Part shown: positions 50,636 through 59,501 of the stretch, in pieces
Position numbering within the stretch: the stretch's first letter is position 1
How the letters are laid out: each line of letters starts with the position of its first letter
From: Tenggerimyces sp963762635
Lineage (GTDB): Bacteria > Actinomycetota > Actinomycetes > Propionibacteriales > Actinopolymorphaceae
Direction: 5' to 3'
Length of the DNA: 64,000 nucleotides
NCBI GenBank assembly: GCA_963762635.1
Contig: CAVXLQ010000004.1
Span: forward strand, 310,001-374,000
The notes under the pieces: model-generated
What the model saw: the letters and a program-made list of their open reading frames with translations, nothing else
What the model was told of the DNA's origin: nothing
Database searches by the model: none
Position numbers and translations under genes: made by a program

Positions 50636-52018
50636 ATGTCGACCAAGAGCACCGGACCCGGGGGACTGACACGGCGTAACCTGCTCCACCTGGCCGGGCT
50701 CGGTGGCGCGGCGACGCTGCTGTCGAGCTGCTTCTCGACGGGTGGCAACACCGGCAGCTCCGGCGGCCAGTCGCCCGGTGGCAAGGTGAACTTGACGTTC
50801 TGGCTGCCCGGCGGCGAGGACGCGTACCTCAAGGTGCACGAGAAGCTCGCCAAGGACTACACGACCGACCACCCGAACGTCGGCGTCAAGGTCACCAGGC
50901 TCACCGGCGAGCAGAACTTCCTCGAGGTCCTGCTCTCGCGCATCGCCGGCGGCAACCCGCCGAGCGCGACGGTGATCTGGGATACCCCTGTGGCGTTGGG
51001 GATTCGCGGTTCGCTGATGCCGCTCGACGACCTCATGGCGAAGTCGGAGAACTGCCAGGTCGAGAACTGGCCGGAGGCCGTGCTGAAGAGCTGCCAGTCC
51101 GGCGGCAAGACGTACGGGCTGCCGTTCACGGCGGGCTCGTACGGGATGTTCTACAACCAGGAATGGTTCGAGGAGAAGGGCATCCCGTCGGACAGCGCGA
51201 GCTTCCCCAAGACGCTCGCCGAGATGCGCGCGCTGTCGAAGGAGTTCACGGTCTGGAAGGGTGATCGGCTCGAGACCGCGGGCTTCATCCCTTCGTTCGA
51301 CCAGTACGTGTTCCCGCTCTGGTGCGCGCTCAACGGCGGTGGGATCTACGACGCGGAGAACCAGAAGTACACCCTCGACGCCGAGCAGAACGTCGAGCTC
51401 CTCGAGTTCCTGATGTCCTGGCTGGACGAGGAGTACAAGGGCTCGATCACCAAGGTCAACAACTCGTGGACCGCCCTCGGTGAGGCGCCGCCGCTCTTCC
51501 AGCAGAAGCGGATCGCCATGCAGATGGACGGCACCTGGATGATCGGGTCCTTCTACCAGGTCGAGGCGAAGTTCGAACGCTGGGAGGTCGCGGCCAACCC
51601 GACCGGCCCGAGCGGGACGAAGACCACGTCGGGCTACTGGCCGAACTGGATGGCGATCCCGACCGCGTCGAACAATCCCGAAGAGGCGTTCAAGTATCTC
51701 GACTACATCGCGGTCGACGGTGCCGTCGCGCAGTTCGAGGAGTTCCCGGACCTGCCGACGAACGCGAAGGTACCGCCGGGGATCGTCCCGAAGCGGCTCG
51801 TCGAGAAGCGGGGCCAGGAGTTCGCCGACCGGACGATCAAGTTCTTCCGCGACCAGCTGCAGAACTCCTCGCCGATGTGGGACTCGCCGGTCCAGACGTT
51901 CGCCATCGACCAGCTGACCCGCGTGCTCGAACGGGTGTCGAACAAGGCCGCCAAGCCGAAGGACGCGCTCGCGGAGGCTCAGAAGGCGTGTCAGGGCGAG
52001 CTGGAGAAGGTGTTGTGA
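50636..52018 (+). CDS. Carbohydrate ABC transporter solute-binding lipoprotein (family 1)
   Basis: 460 residues. Twin-arginine leader TRRNLLHLAGLGGAATLLSSC with the lipobox Cys at residue 32, a Ser/Gly linker, then SBP_bac_1 motifs (LTFWLPGGEDAYLKVHEKLAKDY, GLPFTAGSYGMFYNQEWFEEKGI, AMQMDGTWMIGSFY). Binds a mono- or oligosaccharide outside the membrane. AAAGGGAG precedes ATG 50636. No ATPase in this locus, so a shared MsiK-type ATPase is likely. Confidence 0.93.
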   Translation: MSTKSTGPGGLTRRNLLHLAGLGGAATLLSSCFSTGGNTGSSGGQSPGGKVNLTFWLPGGEDAYLKVHEKLAKDYTTDHPNVGVKVTRLTGEQNFLEVLLSRIAGGNPPSATVIWDTPVALGIRGSLMPLDDLMAKSENCQVENWPEAVLKSCQSGGKTYGLPFTAGSYGMFYNQEWFEEKGIPSDSASFPKTLAEMRALSKEFTVWKGDRLETAGFIPSFDQYVFPLWCALNGGGIYDAENQKYTLDAEQNVELLEFLMSWLDEEYKGSITKVNNSWTALGEAPPLFQQKRIAMQMDGTWMIGSFYQVEAKFERWEVAANPTGPSGTKTTSGYWPNWMAIPTASNNPEEAFKYLDYIAVDGAVAQFEEFPDLPTNAKVPPGIVPKRLVEKRGQEFADRTIKFFRDQLQNSSPMWDSPVQTFAIDQLTRVLERVSNKAAKPKDALAEAQKACQGELEKVL

Positions 52019-52989
52019 GTTCGGCGACACGGACCGACTCGCAGTCCCCGCACCGTTCGCCGGCGGGCGGGTCGCCACCCTCCGGCCGCCGTGGGATGAC
52101 ACTCCGCCGGCGCGAGTCGCTTGCCGGGCTGTTGTTCACGTTCCCGTGGATCCTCAGCCTGATCGCGTTCACGGCGTACCCCGTGCTGGCCTCGGTGTTC
52201 TACTCGTTCACCGAGTACAGCGTCGTCCAGCCGCCGGAGTGGGTCGGGCTGGAGAACTACGAGCGCATGTTCACCAACGATCCGCAGTTCTGGATCGCGG
52301 TGGAGAACAGTGCCTACTACGCGCTGATCTCGGTGCCGGTAGGACTCGTCATGTCGCTCGTCCTCGCGCTGATCCTGAACTTCGGCGCGAAGGGGATCGG
52401 CTTCTACCGCACGCTGTTCTACCTGCCGGTGCTGGCGCCGCCCGTGGTGGCCACGATCGTGTTCATGCTGATGTTCAGCCCGGACAGCGGGCTCGTCAAC
52501 ACCGTCTTGCGGGCGATCGGTCTCCCCACGCCCAGCTGGCTCGACGACCCGTCGTGGTCGAAGCCGACGTTGATCATCCTGAGCCTGTGGGCCTTGGGGG
52601 CGTCGACGTTGGTCTTCCTTGCTGGGTTGAAGGAGGTGCCGATGTCGTTGCTCGAGGCGGCGGCGATCGACGGCGCCGGTCCGGTGCGGCGGTTCTGGCA
52701 TGTGACGATCCCGCTGCTGAGCCCGGTGATCCTCTTCAACCTGGTGATGGGCGTGATCAACTCGTTCCAGGTGTTCACGTCCGCGTTCATCGCGGGTGGC
52801 ACCGCGGGGGAGCCGCTCGACTCGACGCTGATGTACGTCGTGCTGATCTATCGCAGCGCGTTCCGGTACTTCGCGATGGGCTACGCGTCGGCGCTGTCGG
52901 TCGTCCTGTTCGTCGCCGTTCTGGTCGTGACGTTGCTGATCTTCTGGTCGTCGAAGGTCTGGGTCTTCTACGCGGGGAGGGACGAGTGA
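52015..52989 (+). CDS. Carbohydrate ABC transporter permease (MalF-type)
   Basis: 324 residues, six helices, from GTG 52015 (overlap with the binding-protein stop). Shows LAGLLFTFPWILSLIAFTAYPVLASVFYSFTEYS, GLENYERMF and the EAA loop LLEAAAIDGAGPVRRFWHVTIPLLSPV that contacts the ATPase. The first about 30 residues are a Ser/Pro-rich cytoplasmic extension. Confidence 0.93.
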   Translation: MSSATRTDSQSPHRSPAGGSPPSGRRGMTLRRRESLAGLLFTFPWILSLIAFTAYPVLASVFYSFTEYSVVQPPEWVGLENYERMFTNDPQFWIAVENSAYYALISVPVGLVMSLVLALILNFGAKGIGFYRTLFYLPVLAPPVVATIVFMLMFSPDSGLVNTVLRAIGLPTPSWLDDPSWSKPTLIILSLWALGASTLVFLAGLKEVPMSLLEAAAIDGAGPVRRFWHVTIPLLSPVILFNLVMGVINSFQVFTSAFIAGGTAGEPLDSTLMYVVLIYRSAFRYFAMGYASALSVVLFVAVLVVTLLIFWSSKVWVFYAGRDE

Positions 52990-53825
52990 ACGGTCCGCCC
53001 AGCCGCGCCGTAGCTGTGGGCCGGCACGTGATCCTGTTCGCGGTGTCGCTGCTTTTCGTGCTGCCGTTCTACTGGATGCTGACGTCGGCGCTGAAGGACG
53101 ACACCCAGATCCTCTCCTCGCCGATCACCTGGTGGCCGGACCCGATCCGGTGGGAGAACATCCCGCAGGTGTTGGACTATCCCGGCTTCCCGTACCTGCG
53201 GATGCTGTGGAACAGCGTGTTCTACTCTGGCATGGTGACGATCGGGACGGTGATCTCGTCGTCGGCGGTCGCGTACGGCTTCGCCAAGCTACGGTTCCCC
53301 GGACGGAACGTGCTGTTCATCGTCACCGTTGCCACGTTGATGATTCCGCCGCTGATCATCTTCATCCCGACCTACGTACTGTTCAAGGTGATGGGGTTGA
53401 TCGGCTCGTACGCGCCGCTGATCATCCCGCAGTTCCTCGGCAGCGCGTTCTTCATCTTCTTGCTGCGGCAGTTCTTCATGACGATTCCCAAGGAGCTGTC
53501 CGACGCGGCGCGCGTCGACGGGGCGGGTGAGTTCCGCATCTTCTGGCAGATCATGCTGCCCCTCGTCAAGCCGGCGTTGGCAGTGGTCGCGGTGTTCACC
53601 TGGTTGGCCACCTGGCACGACTTCTTCGGTCCGTTGATCTATCTGACGGAACCGGACAGCTACCCGTTGAGCCTCGGCCTGTTCGCGTTCCAGGCTCAAC
53701 GTACGACGGAGTGGGCGCTGATGATGGGCGCCTCGGCGCTCGTCACCTTGCCGCTGATCGTGCTGTTCGCCTTTACCCAGCGGTACTTCCTGCGGGGGAT
53801 CGCGTTGACCGGTATCAAGGGCTAG
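52986..53825 (+). CDS. Carbohydrate ABC transporter permease (MalG-type)
   Basis: 279 residues starting at GTG 52986 (GTGA overlap). Has FVLPFYWMLTSALKDDTQIL, NSVFYSGMVTIGTVISSSAVAYGFAKLRFPG and the EAA loop ELSDAARVDGAGEFRIFWQIMLPLVKPAL. Forms the channel with the MalF-type partner. The next gene follows 11 bp later. Confidence 0.93.
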   Translation: MNGPPSRAVAVGRHVILFAVSLLFVLPFYWMLTSALKDDTQILSSPITWWPDPIRWENIPQVLDYPGFPYLRMLWNSVFYSGMVTIGTVISSSAVAYGFAKLRFPGRNVLFIVTVATLMIPPLIIFIPTYVLFKVMGLIGSYAPLIIPQFLGSAFFIFLLRQFFMTIPKELSDAARVDGAGEFRIFWQIMLPLVKPALAVVAVFTWLATWHDFFGPLIYLTEPDSYPLSLGLFAFQAQRTTEWALMMGASALVTLPLIVLFAFTQRYFLRGIALTGIKG

Positions 53826-53836
53826 GAGGCCTTCGC

Positions 53837-54949
53837 TTGAGCACTACCAATCCACTCCGGGTCGGCTTTGTCGGCTGTGGAAGCGTGATGTCGGGTCCGT
53901 ACATGTCGTTGGCGCGGCAGCTTCGCGAGCGTGGGCGGATCGAGACCGTAGCGGCGTGCGATGTCGTGGCCTCGAAAGAGTCCTTCGTCAAGGACGACTT
54001 GGGCATCCCGTTCTTCAGCACGTCGTACGAGGACGTCGTCACCTCGCCGGACGTCGACGCGGTGCTCGTGCTGACCTCGATGCCGGAGCACGGGAAGATC
54101 GCACGGGCGGCGTTGGAGAACGGCAAGCACGTACTCGTGGAGAAGCCGATGGCGACGACGCTGGCCGAGGCAGCGGAGCTGCTGGAGTTCTCGAAGTCCG
54201 CGCCGGGGCACCTGATCTGCGCGCCGCATGTGGTGCTGAGCCCGACGTTCCAGGCGATCGACGCGCACCTCAAGCGCGGCGACGTGGGCCGGCCGCATCT
54301 CGCTCGGGCCCGGTACGGCTGGTCCGGTCCGTGGTGGGGCCAGTGGTTCTACAAGTCCGGCGGCGGACCGCTGTTCGACCTCGGCGTCTACAACGTGACG
54401 TCGCTGACCGGCTGGTTCGGCCCGGTGCGCCGGGTGACGGCGATGGCCGGAATCGCCAACGCCACAAGGGTGGTCGACGGCGAGGAGATGAAGGTCGAGG
54501 CCGAGGACAACTTCCAGATCCTGTTGGACTTCGGTAACGCGTTCTTCGGCTCGGTGACGACCGGCTTCACGATGCAGCAGTACCGCGGTCCCGCGATCGA
54601 GCTGTACGGGAGCGACGGCACCATCCAGATGATGGGCGACGACTGGGCGCCGGCGGGGTACGAGCTGTGGCAGAACTCCGTTGGCGCGTGGCAGATTCAC
54701 GCCGATCGCAACCCGCACTGGCCGTGGACCGACGGGCTGCAGCACCTGGTGGAATGTGTCGAGACGGGCCGTTCGCCGCTGGTGACGGCTGAGCACGCGT
54801 ACCACGTTCTCGAGGTGATGCTCGCCGCGATCGACGCCGCAAGAGACGGGCAGACGCGGACGATCACGAGCACGTTCACGCCGCCCTCGTTCGCTGCTCC
54901 CGAGTCGGAGGAGGCCGCGCACCTGCGGCACGACCGGTCCCGGGATTAG
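53837..54949 (+). CDS. Gfo/Idh/MocA-family dehydrogenase (TTG start)
   Basis: 370 residues. Rossmann motif RVGFVGCGSVMSGPYM at the N-terminus, then HVLVEKPMATTLAEA (catalytic Lys of the EKP motif) and the C-terminal GGGPLFDLGVYNVTSLTG with DIGVH-like residues. NAD-dependent oxidation of a sugar, inositol or glycoside. TTG 53837 is preceded by GGAGG at exactly 7 nt, so this rare start is well supported. Last gene of the GntR-ABC operon. Confidence 0.9.
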   Translation: MSTTNPLRVGFVGCGSVMSGPYMSLARQLRERGRIETVAACDVVASKESFVKDDLGIPFFSTSYEDVVTSPDVDAVLVLTSMPEHGKIARAALENGKHVLVEKPMATTLAEAAELLEFSKSAPGHLICAPHVVLSPTFQAIDAHLKRGDVGRPHLARARYGWSGPWWGQWFYKSGGGPLFDLGVYNVTSLTGWFGPVRRVTAMAGIANATRVVDGEEMKVEAEDNFQILLDFGNAFFGSVTTGFTMQQYRGPAIELYGSDGTIQMMGDDWAPAGYELWQNSVGAWQIHADRNPHWPWTDGLQHLVECVETGRSPLVTAEHAYHVLEVMLAAIDAARDGQTRTITSTFTPPSFAAPESEEAAHLRHDRSRD

Positions 54950-54950
54950 C

Positions 54951-55883
54951 TCACCAGGGCAGCTCTGCTCGGTTGGTGCCCAACGCGCGGATGGCCGCGA
55001 CGAGCTCGTAGTCGAGGACGAGCTCGGCGGCCTCACGGTTGGTCTTCAGCTGCTCGCTCGACTTGATGCCGGGGATGATCGTCGACACCTCGGGCTGGGC
55101 GAGGATGAACGCGAGCGAGGCCTGGGGCAGACTCATGCCGGCCGGCAGCATGGCGCGCAGCTCGTCGACGAGGGCGGCGCGGTGCGCGATGTCGGCCCGC
55201 GTCCAGCGGTCGCGGGCAACGTCGAACGTCGAGCGTGCGTCGTACTTGCCGGAGAGCCAGCCCGACTCCAGCGGCACGTTGCCGATCAGCCCGACGCCTT
55301 GCTTCCGCAGCTCGGGGAAGAGCGCGATCGTGTGCTGGGCAAGGGGATTGAACCGGAACTCGAAGCAGCTGACGCCGCCCTCCTCGACGTACCGGCGCAG
55401 CTCGTCCGGGGTCGGCGGCTCGAACGACATGCCGTACGTCCGCACCATCCCGGCGTCGACGAGGCCCTGCAGCGCCTTGTAGTGCGCCGACAGCCCGGCT
55501 GCGCTGCGATCCGGCGGAAGCCCGTGGAACAGCACGACGTCGAGGTAGTCGGTGCCGAGTCGTTCGAGGCTGCCCGCCACGGACTCCTCGATGCGGTCGG
55601 CCGAGTAGTCGAGCGTCGCGTCCGGCCACACGCCGAACTTCGTGCAGATCACGACCTCGTTCCGGCGCCCGGCGAGTGCCTGGCCGAGGATCTGCTCGCT
55701 TCGCCCGTACGCGTAGACCGGCGAGGTGTCGATGAACGTGCACCCCACGCTGATCGCCTCGTGGACGAGCTGGATCGACTCGTCGGTGTCCGGGCCGTTC
55801 CACTCGTGGTTGCCGAGCTGCATGGCGCCGAAGCCGATCTCGCTGGCTTCGATGCCGGTCTGTCCTAGGGGGCGCGTTCTCAT
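54951..55883 (-). CDS. Aldo/keto reductase (AKR13-like)
   Basis: 310 residues from ATG 55883 (MRTRPLGQTGIEAS). Tetrad: Asp-Tyr in FIDTSPVYAYGRSEQ, Lys in ICTKFGV, His in VVLFHGLPP; C-terminal cofactor site TIIPGIKSSEQLKTN. It ends against the Gfo/Idh/MocA stop, convergent, so it is a separate transcript that may act on the same pool of sugar-like substrates. Confidence 0.9.
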   Translation of the reverse strand: MRTRPLGQTGIEASEIGFGAMQLGNHEWNGPDTDESIQLVHEAISVGCTFIDTSPVYAYGRSEQILGQALAGRRNEVVICTKFGVWPDATLDYSADRIEESVAGSLERLGTDYLDVVLFHGLPPDRSAAGLSAHYKALQGLVDAGMVRTYGMSFEPPTPDELRRYVEEGGVSCFEFRFNPLAQHTIALFPELRKQGVGLIGNVPLESGWLSGKYDARSTFDVARDRWTRADIAHRAALVDELRAMLPAGMSLPQASLAFILAQPEVSTIIPGIKSSEQLKTNREAAELVLDYELVAAIRALGTNRAELPW

Positions 55884-55952
55884 GATCGCGAATCTAGGCA
55901 GGCTCCGATCGTGCGTCCAATGCAAGTTCTCGACGGTTTTGATGCGCTGGGG

Positions 55953-56516
55953 CTATGAACTCGCGGACTGCGGCCGCCAGCCCGCCGGCGGGTCCTCACC
56001 GATCCGTCCGTCGACGGCCTCGCGGATCAGGTCGGCGTGCCCGGTGTGCCGTCCGTACTCCTCGATCAGATCGCACACCAGCCTACGTACGGTGGCGTGC
56101 TGACCGTCCCAGCCGAGGTGCGCGGGCTGGTCGAGGCCGCCGTTCGCGAGCACCTTGGCGAGACGCTCGCGCGACTTGACGATCGTGTCGTCCCAGATCC
56201 GGTAGAGCTGCTCAGGCGTGTCGTTCGCGGCCGAGTGGAAGTCCCAGTCCTCGTCGCTCTCCCAGTCAGCCTTGCTCCACGGCTCGCCCTGCGGCGCGCC
56301 GGTGAGCTTGAACGTGAACATGTCCTCCTCGGCGCGGGCGAGGTGCTTGAGCAGGCCGCCGAGCGTGAGGTCCGACTTGCCGACCTTGACCTGGAGTCCT
56401 GCTGTGTCGAGGCCGTCGGCCTTGTAGCGGAACGTCGTCCGCAGCCGCTCGAGCGCCCCGAGGAGCTGCTCTTCCTCGGTGCCGGCGAGCGGCGGTTCCC
56501 ATGGGGTGTCAGTCAT
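55953..56516 (-). CDS. DinB-family protein (DUF664)
   Basis: 187 residues: LRTTFRYKADGLDTAGL, TLGGLLKHLARAEEDMFTFKL (metal His), ERLAKVLANGGLDQPAHL, VCDLIEEYGRHTGHADLIREAVDG (second His pair). The four-helix bundle is a putative metal-dependent thiol transferase; DUF664 members are common in actinomycetes. ATG 56516. Divergent from a NUDIX gene. Confidence 0.9.
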   Translation of the reverse strand: MTDTPWEPPLAGTEEEQLLGALERLRTTFRYKADGLDTAGLQVKVGKSDLTLGGLLKHLARAEEDMFTFKLTGAPQGEPWSKADWESDEDWDFHSAANDTPEQLYRIWDDTIVKSRERLAKVLANGGLDQPAHLGWDGQHATVRRLVCDLIEEYGRHTGHADLIREAVDGRIGEDPPAGWRPQSASS

Positions 56517-56570
56517 AGCCGGGACCGTAGACCCGATTCCGGACGATCCAGGCCCGGAACGTGGGCGGGG

Positions 56571-57074
56571 ATGTCGGAGGGCGTCCGTACGATCCCTGCC
56601 GTGCCTTTCGTTCGCCACTCCGTCCAGGTGCTGATCTTCGACGAGGACGACCGGGTGTTGATGCTGCGCACGGAGGAGCCTCGAACGGCGCTGGGGCTCT
56701 GGGGCCCCGTCGGTGGTGGCATCGAGGCGGGCGAGGACGTCCACACCGCGGCGCGGCGCGAGATCGCTGAGGAGACAGGGCAGCGCGGGGTCGCGCTCGG
56801 CGCCGAGCTCTGGCGCCGCCGGCACACGTACACGTGGCTGGGCGAGGTGCGGGACTCGCGGGAACGCTGGTTCATGGCCCGGGTTCGACACTTCGTGCCG
56901 ACGTCGGCGTACATGACCTCGTCGGAGCGCCTCCACCACGCCGGCCACCGGTGGTGGACGGTCGACGAGCTGGCCGCGACAGCGGAGTCGTTCACCCCGC
57001 GCGACCTCCCCGCCCGCATCGTGCGGCTACTCGCCGACGGCCCGCCCGCGGTACCTCTCGAGCTGACCCACTGA
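56571..57074 (+). CDS. NUDIX hydrolase
   Basis: 167 residues with an intact Nudix box GGIEAGEDVHTAARREIAEETG (Glu ligands for Mg). N-terminal FVRHSVQVLIFDEDDRVLMLRTEEP. Hydrolyses a nucleoside-diphosphate-linked substrate; the specific one is unknown. ATG 56571 with a GGGCGGGG upstream; GTG 56601 is an alternative start. Confidence 0.88.
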   Translation: MSEGVRTIPAVPFVRHSVQVLIFDEDDRVLMLRTEEPRTALGLWGPVGGGIEAGEDVHTAARREIAEETGQRGVALGAELWRRRHTYTWLGEVRDSRERWFMARVRHFVPTSAYMTSSERLHHAGHRWWTVDELAATAESFTPRDLPARIVRLLADGPPAVPLELTH

Positions 57075-57698
57075 CGGTGTCGAACGCCGCAGGGCCGCTC
57101 ACCATGGAGGGGCGAGCGGCCCTGGCGTACGCGAGCGTCCGTCCTCCGACAAGCTTCCGGACGCTCGACGACTCGGTGGGGTCAGGGCTCGGCAGGACCG
57201 AGCCCGTCGAGCTCCGCCGGCCCCCGTACAAGACCGGCCCTTCGCGTGCTCGACGACCCCCGATGGGCTGCAGCCATGGCGGACGGGTCCTGACACGTGA
57301 TGTCTTAGGGGGCGTGCCCGGACCCGTCCCGCCGACCGAGGGTGCGCGTTGTCGTCCTGGGGGACTTAGACCGCGCGAGCATCCTCGACCCCGGCTAGCC
57401 GGCTACAACGAGCCGACTGGCTCGGTCCCGGTCGTCCGGTTCGGCTCGGTGCAGGGGTGGAGCGTTCCGCTTCGCCCTCGCGGCCTTGTTGCGCCCGAAC
57501 AGCAACGTGAAGACCCACCGCACGTTCGCCACCAGACGGCTGGCGAGACTGGGGTTCACTCGCTTGCCCTGGCTTGGACGAGGGTTGCGCGCGTCATCAT
57601 CTGCGGCCACCACCGCACCTCCCCAAGTAGTCAGCACCGGACATCCGACCTGACACCTGGGTAATGGGATGATGACGAAGAGTTGGATGTGACGTACG
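57075..57698. other. 624-bp intergenic, hairpin-rich region
   Basis: Contains the NUDIX terminator, a perfect 8-bp hairpin with 5-nt loop (57185-57205, GGGCTCGG/CCGAGCCC), and a 10-bp inverted repeat GGACGGGTCC (57281-57290) with 57320-57329. A 108-codon minus-strand ORF (57395-57721) overlaps the dioxygenase stop and has no ribosome site; I do not accept it, though its final 45 codons (from a GTG) could be a small gene. Confidence 0.5.
57090..57124 (+). terminator. Hairpin after the NUDIX gene
   Basis: CAGGGCCGCTC (57090-57100) pairs perfectly with 57114-57124 around a 13-nt loop, 16 bp after the stop. No U-tract, as usual for high-GC actinomycete terminators. Confidence 0.65.
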
Positions 57699-58469
57699 TC
57701 ACATTTCGGCGACGACCTCACCGTCGGCGAGGAACTGGTCGAACGAGCCCCACGGCTCGGTGCCGTCCTTCGACATGATCACCTCGCCGGAGTACTGCGC
57801 GAGATAGACGCGGCGCAGCTTGTCGGTGAGGTTCGGGCCGGAACGGTGTAGCACCACGCTCGAGAACACCGCGATGGATCCGGCCGGCACGACGACGGGC
57901 ATGCCCGGGTCGGAGCCGAAGTACGCGACGCGGTCGTTCACGACGGGGTCCGGAATGTGCTTCACGTACGACTTGATCCCCGACCGCGAGTACGGCAACA
58001 GGTAGACCGACCCGTTCTCCTCGGTGACGTCGTCGAGCGCGATCCAGCAGGTGAGGTACGGCTCGTGGTCCTCGTGCACGTAGCCCGAGTCCTGGTGCCA
58101 GGCGAACGACGTGTCGGGGTCGGCGGCCTTGATCACGTACTGCTCCCAGAACAGGTACGCGTTCTTTCCCAACGTGGCAAGGCAAATCTGCTTCATCAGC
58201 TCGCTGAACAGGAACTGGCGCAGCTCCGGCCGGTCGCGGTAGATGAAGTTGCTGAAGTACCGCTTGCCTCGCGCGTTGATGCCGATCCGGTCGACGCCGG
58301 CCTCGTCCATCGCGGCGTCGAGCTTGTCGATGGAGAACTGCGCCCCACCGCGAAGCAGTTCGAGGTGCTCGTCGGACAGCGCGCGCTCGAGCAGGAAGTA
58401 GCCCTCGGTCCGGTACTGCTCGCGCATCTCGTCAGTGATCAACCCAGCAACGGAATCCGTGGTAGTCAT
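57699..58469 (-). CDS. Phytanoyl-CoA dioxygenase (PhyH) family protein
   Basis: 256 residues. HxD motif His125-Asp127 (FAWHQDSGY), distal His208 (VVLHRSGPN) and Arg (DKLRRVYLAQY). Unlike the PhyH at 47 kb it keeps the FWEQYVIKAADPDTS strand typical of the family. ATG 58469 (MTTTDSV) is chosen; a longer frame to 58526 lies inside the divergent promoter. Divergent from an AraC gene. Confidence 0.9.
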   Translation of the reverse strand: MTTTDSVAGLITDEMREQYRTEGYFLLERALSDEHLELLRGGAQFSIDKLDAAMDEAGVDRIGINARGKRYFSNFIYRDRPELRQFLFSELMKQICLATLGKNAYLFWEQYVIKAADPDTSFAWHQDSGYVHEDHEPYLTCWIALDDVTEENGSVYLLPYSRSGIKSYVKHIPDPVVNDRVAYFGSDPGMPVVVPAGSIAVFSSVVLHRSGPNLTDKLRRVYLAQYSGEVIMSKDGTEPWGSFDQFLADGEVVAEM

Positions 58470-58540
58470 GGCTTCGACGCTAAGCGCGAGTTTCTTCGCG
58501 TGGAATGGCTTCAGTGGCGGGGACATGTACGTTTTGGCGC

Positions 58541-59353
58541 ATGGAGCCGGACACCCGTATCCTCGTCTCCGACGGGCCAGCGACCAGGATCGGCCAGCTC
58601 GTGCTGGCCGGCGAGGTTGTGGACGACGAGCCGTGGATGCCCTCCCCTTTGCGCACGATGGACGCGTACATCCTCTCGTTCGTCTTCGGCGGATCGGGCA
58701 GCTATCGACACGCCGACGGGCACCTCTCGCCGATCGCGGCGGGGTCCGTGACGGTGGTGCTGCCGAACGAGCCGCACTGGTACGGAACGGCGCCGGGCGA
58801 GACGTGGAGGGAGCTGTTCGCGGTCTTCACCGGGCCGCTGTTCGACCTGCTGGCTCAGGTGGGGATCGTGGGGACTAACGGGCCGCACCATCCGCGCAGT
58901 ACGCCGTCCGCGACGACGTTGCGGACGCTGCTCAGCGCGGCGCCACGTTCGCAGACCGCGGCCGAGCATCAGCTGCTCGGCTTGGCGGACTGGCTCATCG
59001 ACACCGCGCGGCCTGGGGACGAGTCGGGCTTGAGCGCCGAGGTCGCCGGCGCCCTGGACCTGCTGGCGGACGACCTCTCCGCGTCGCTGTCCATGCAGGC
59101 GGTCGCCGACCGCATCGCCTTGCCGTACGACACCTTCCGCCGCCGCTTCACCGCCGAAGTCGGCGAGTCCCCGCTGGCGTTCCGCAACGGCCGCCGCCTC
59201 CAAGCCGCCGCAAACCTGCTGCGACTGACGGACCTCACGACGCGGGAAATCGCCCGCACACTTGGCTATACGGACGAGTTCCATCTGTCCAAGCGCTTCC
59301 GCGCCCACTTCGGCACCCCACCCCGTACCTACCGCTTGGCCAACCGGCGTTAG
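58541..59353 (+). CDS. AraC-family transcriptional regulator
   Basis: 270 residues. Cupin sensor (SGSYRHADGHLSPIAAGSVTVVLPNEPHWYG) and double HTH: MQAVADRIALPYDTFRRRFTAEVGESPLAFRNGRRLQAAANLL and IARTLGYTDEFHLSKRFRAHFGTPP. ATG 58541 is 71 bp from the divergent PhyH start; it probably regulates that gene. Confidence 0.9.
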   Translation: MEPDTRILVSDGPATRIGQLVLAGEVVDDEPWMPSPLRTMDAYILSFVFGGSGSYRHADGHLSPIAAGSVTVVLPNEPHWYGTAPGETWRELFAVFTGPLFDLLAQVGIVGTNGPHHPRSTPSATTLRTLLSAAPRSQTAAEHQLLGLADWLIDTARPGDESGLSAEVAGALDLLADDLSASLSMQAVADRIALPYDTFRRRFTAEVGESPLAFRNGRRLQAAANLLRLTDLTTREIARTLGYTDEFHLSKRFRAHFGTPPRTYRLANRR

Positions 59354-59501
59354 CAATTCCACCGCGGGCCGACCGCCACGTGCCCTCAACCCTCACAGTT
59401 GATCTTCGTGCGGTCTGAGGGAGCTCGAGCCGCTTGACGGCGGCGATGCGGCGACCAACGAGGCGCGCTCGTCGGTGACCTGCCCTGCCGCATTTCGCCG
59501 G

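Noticed and set aside
57395..57721. 108-codon minus-strand ORF
   Set aside because: No ribosome site, overlaps the end of the dioxygenase gene and has no recognisable domain; at most its last part could be a small protein.
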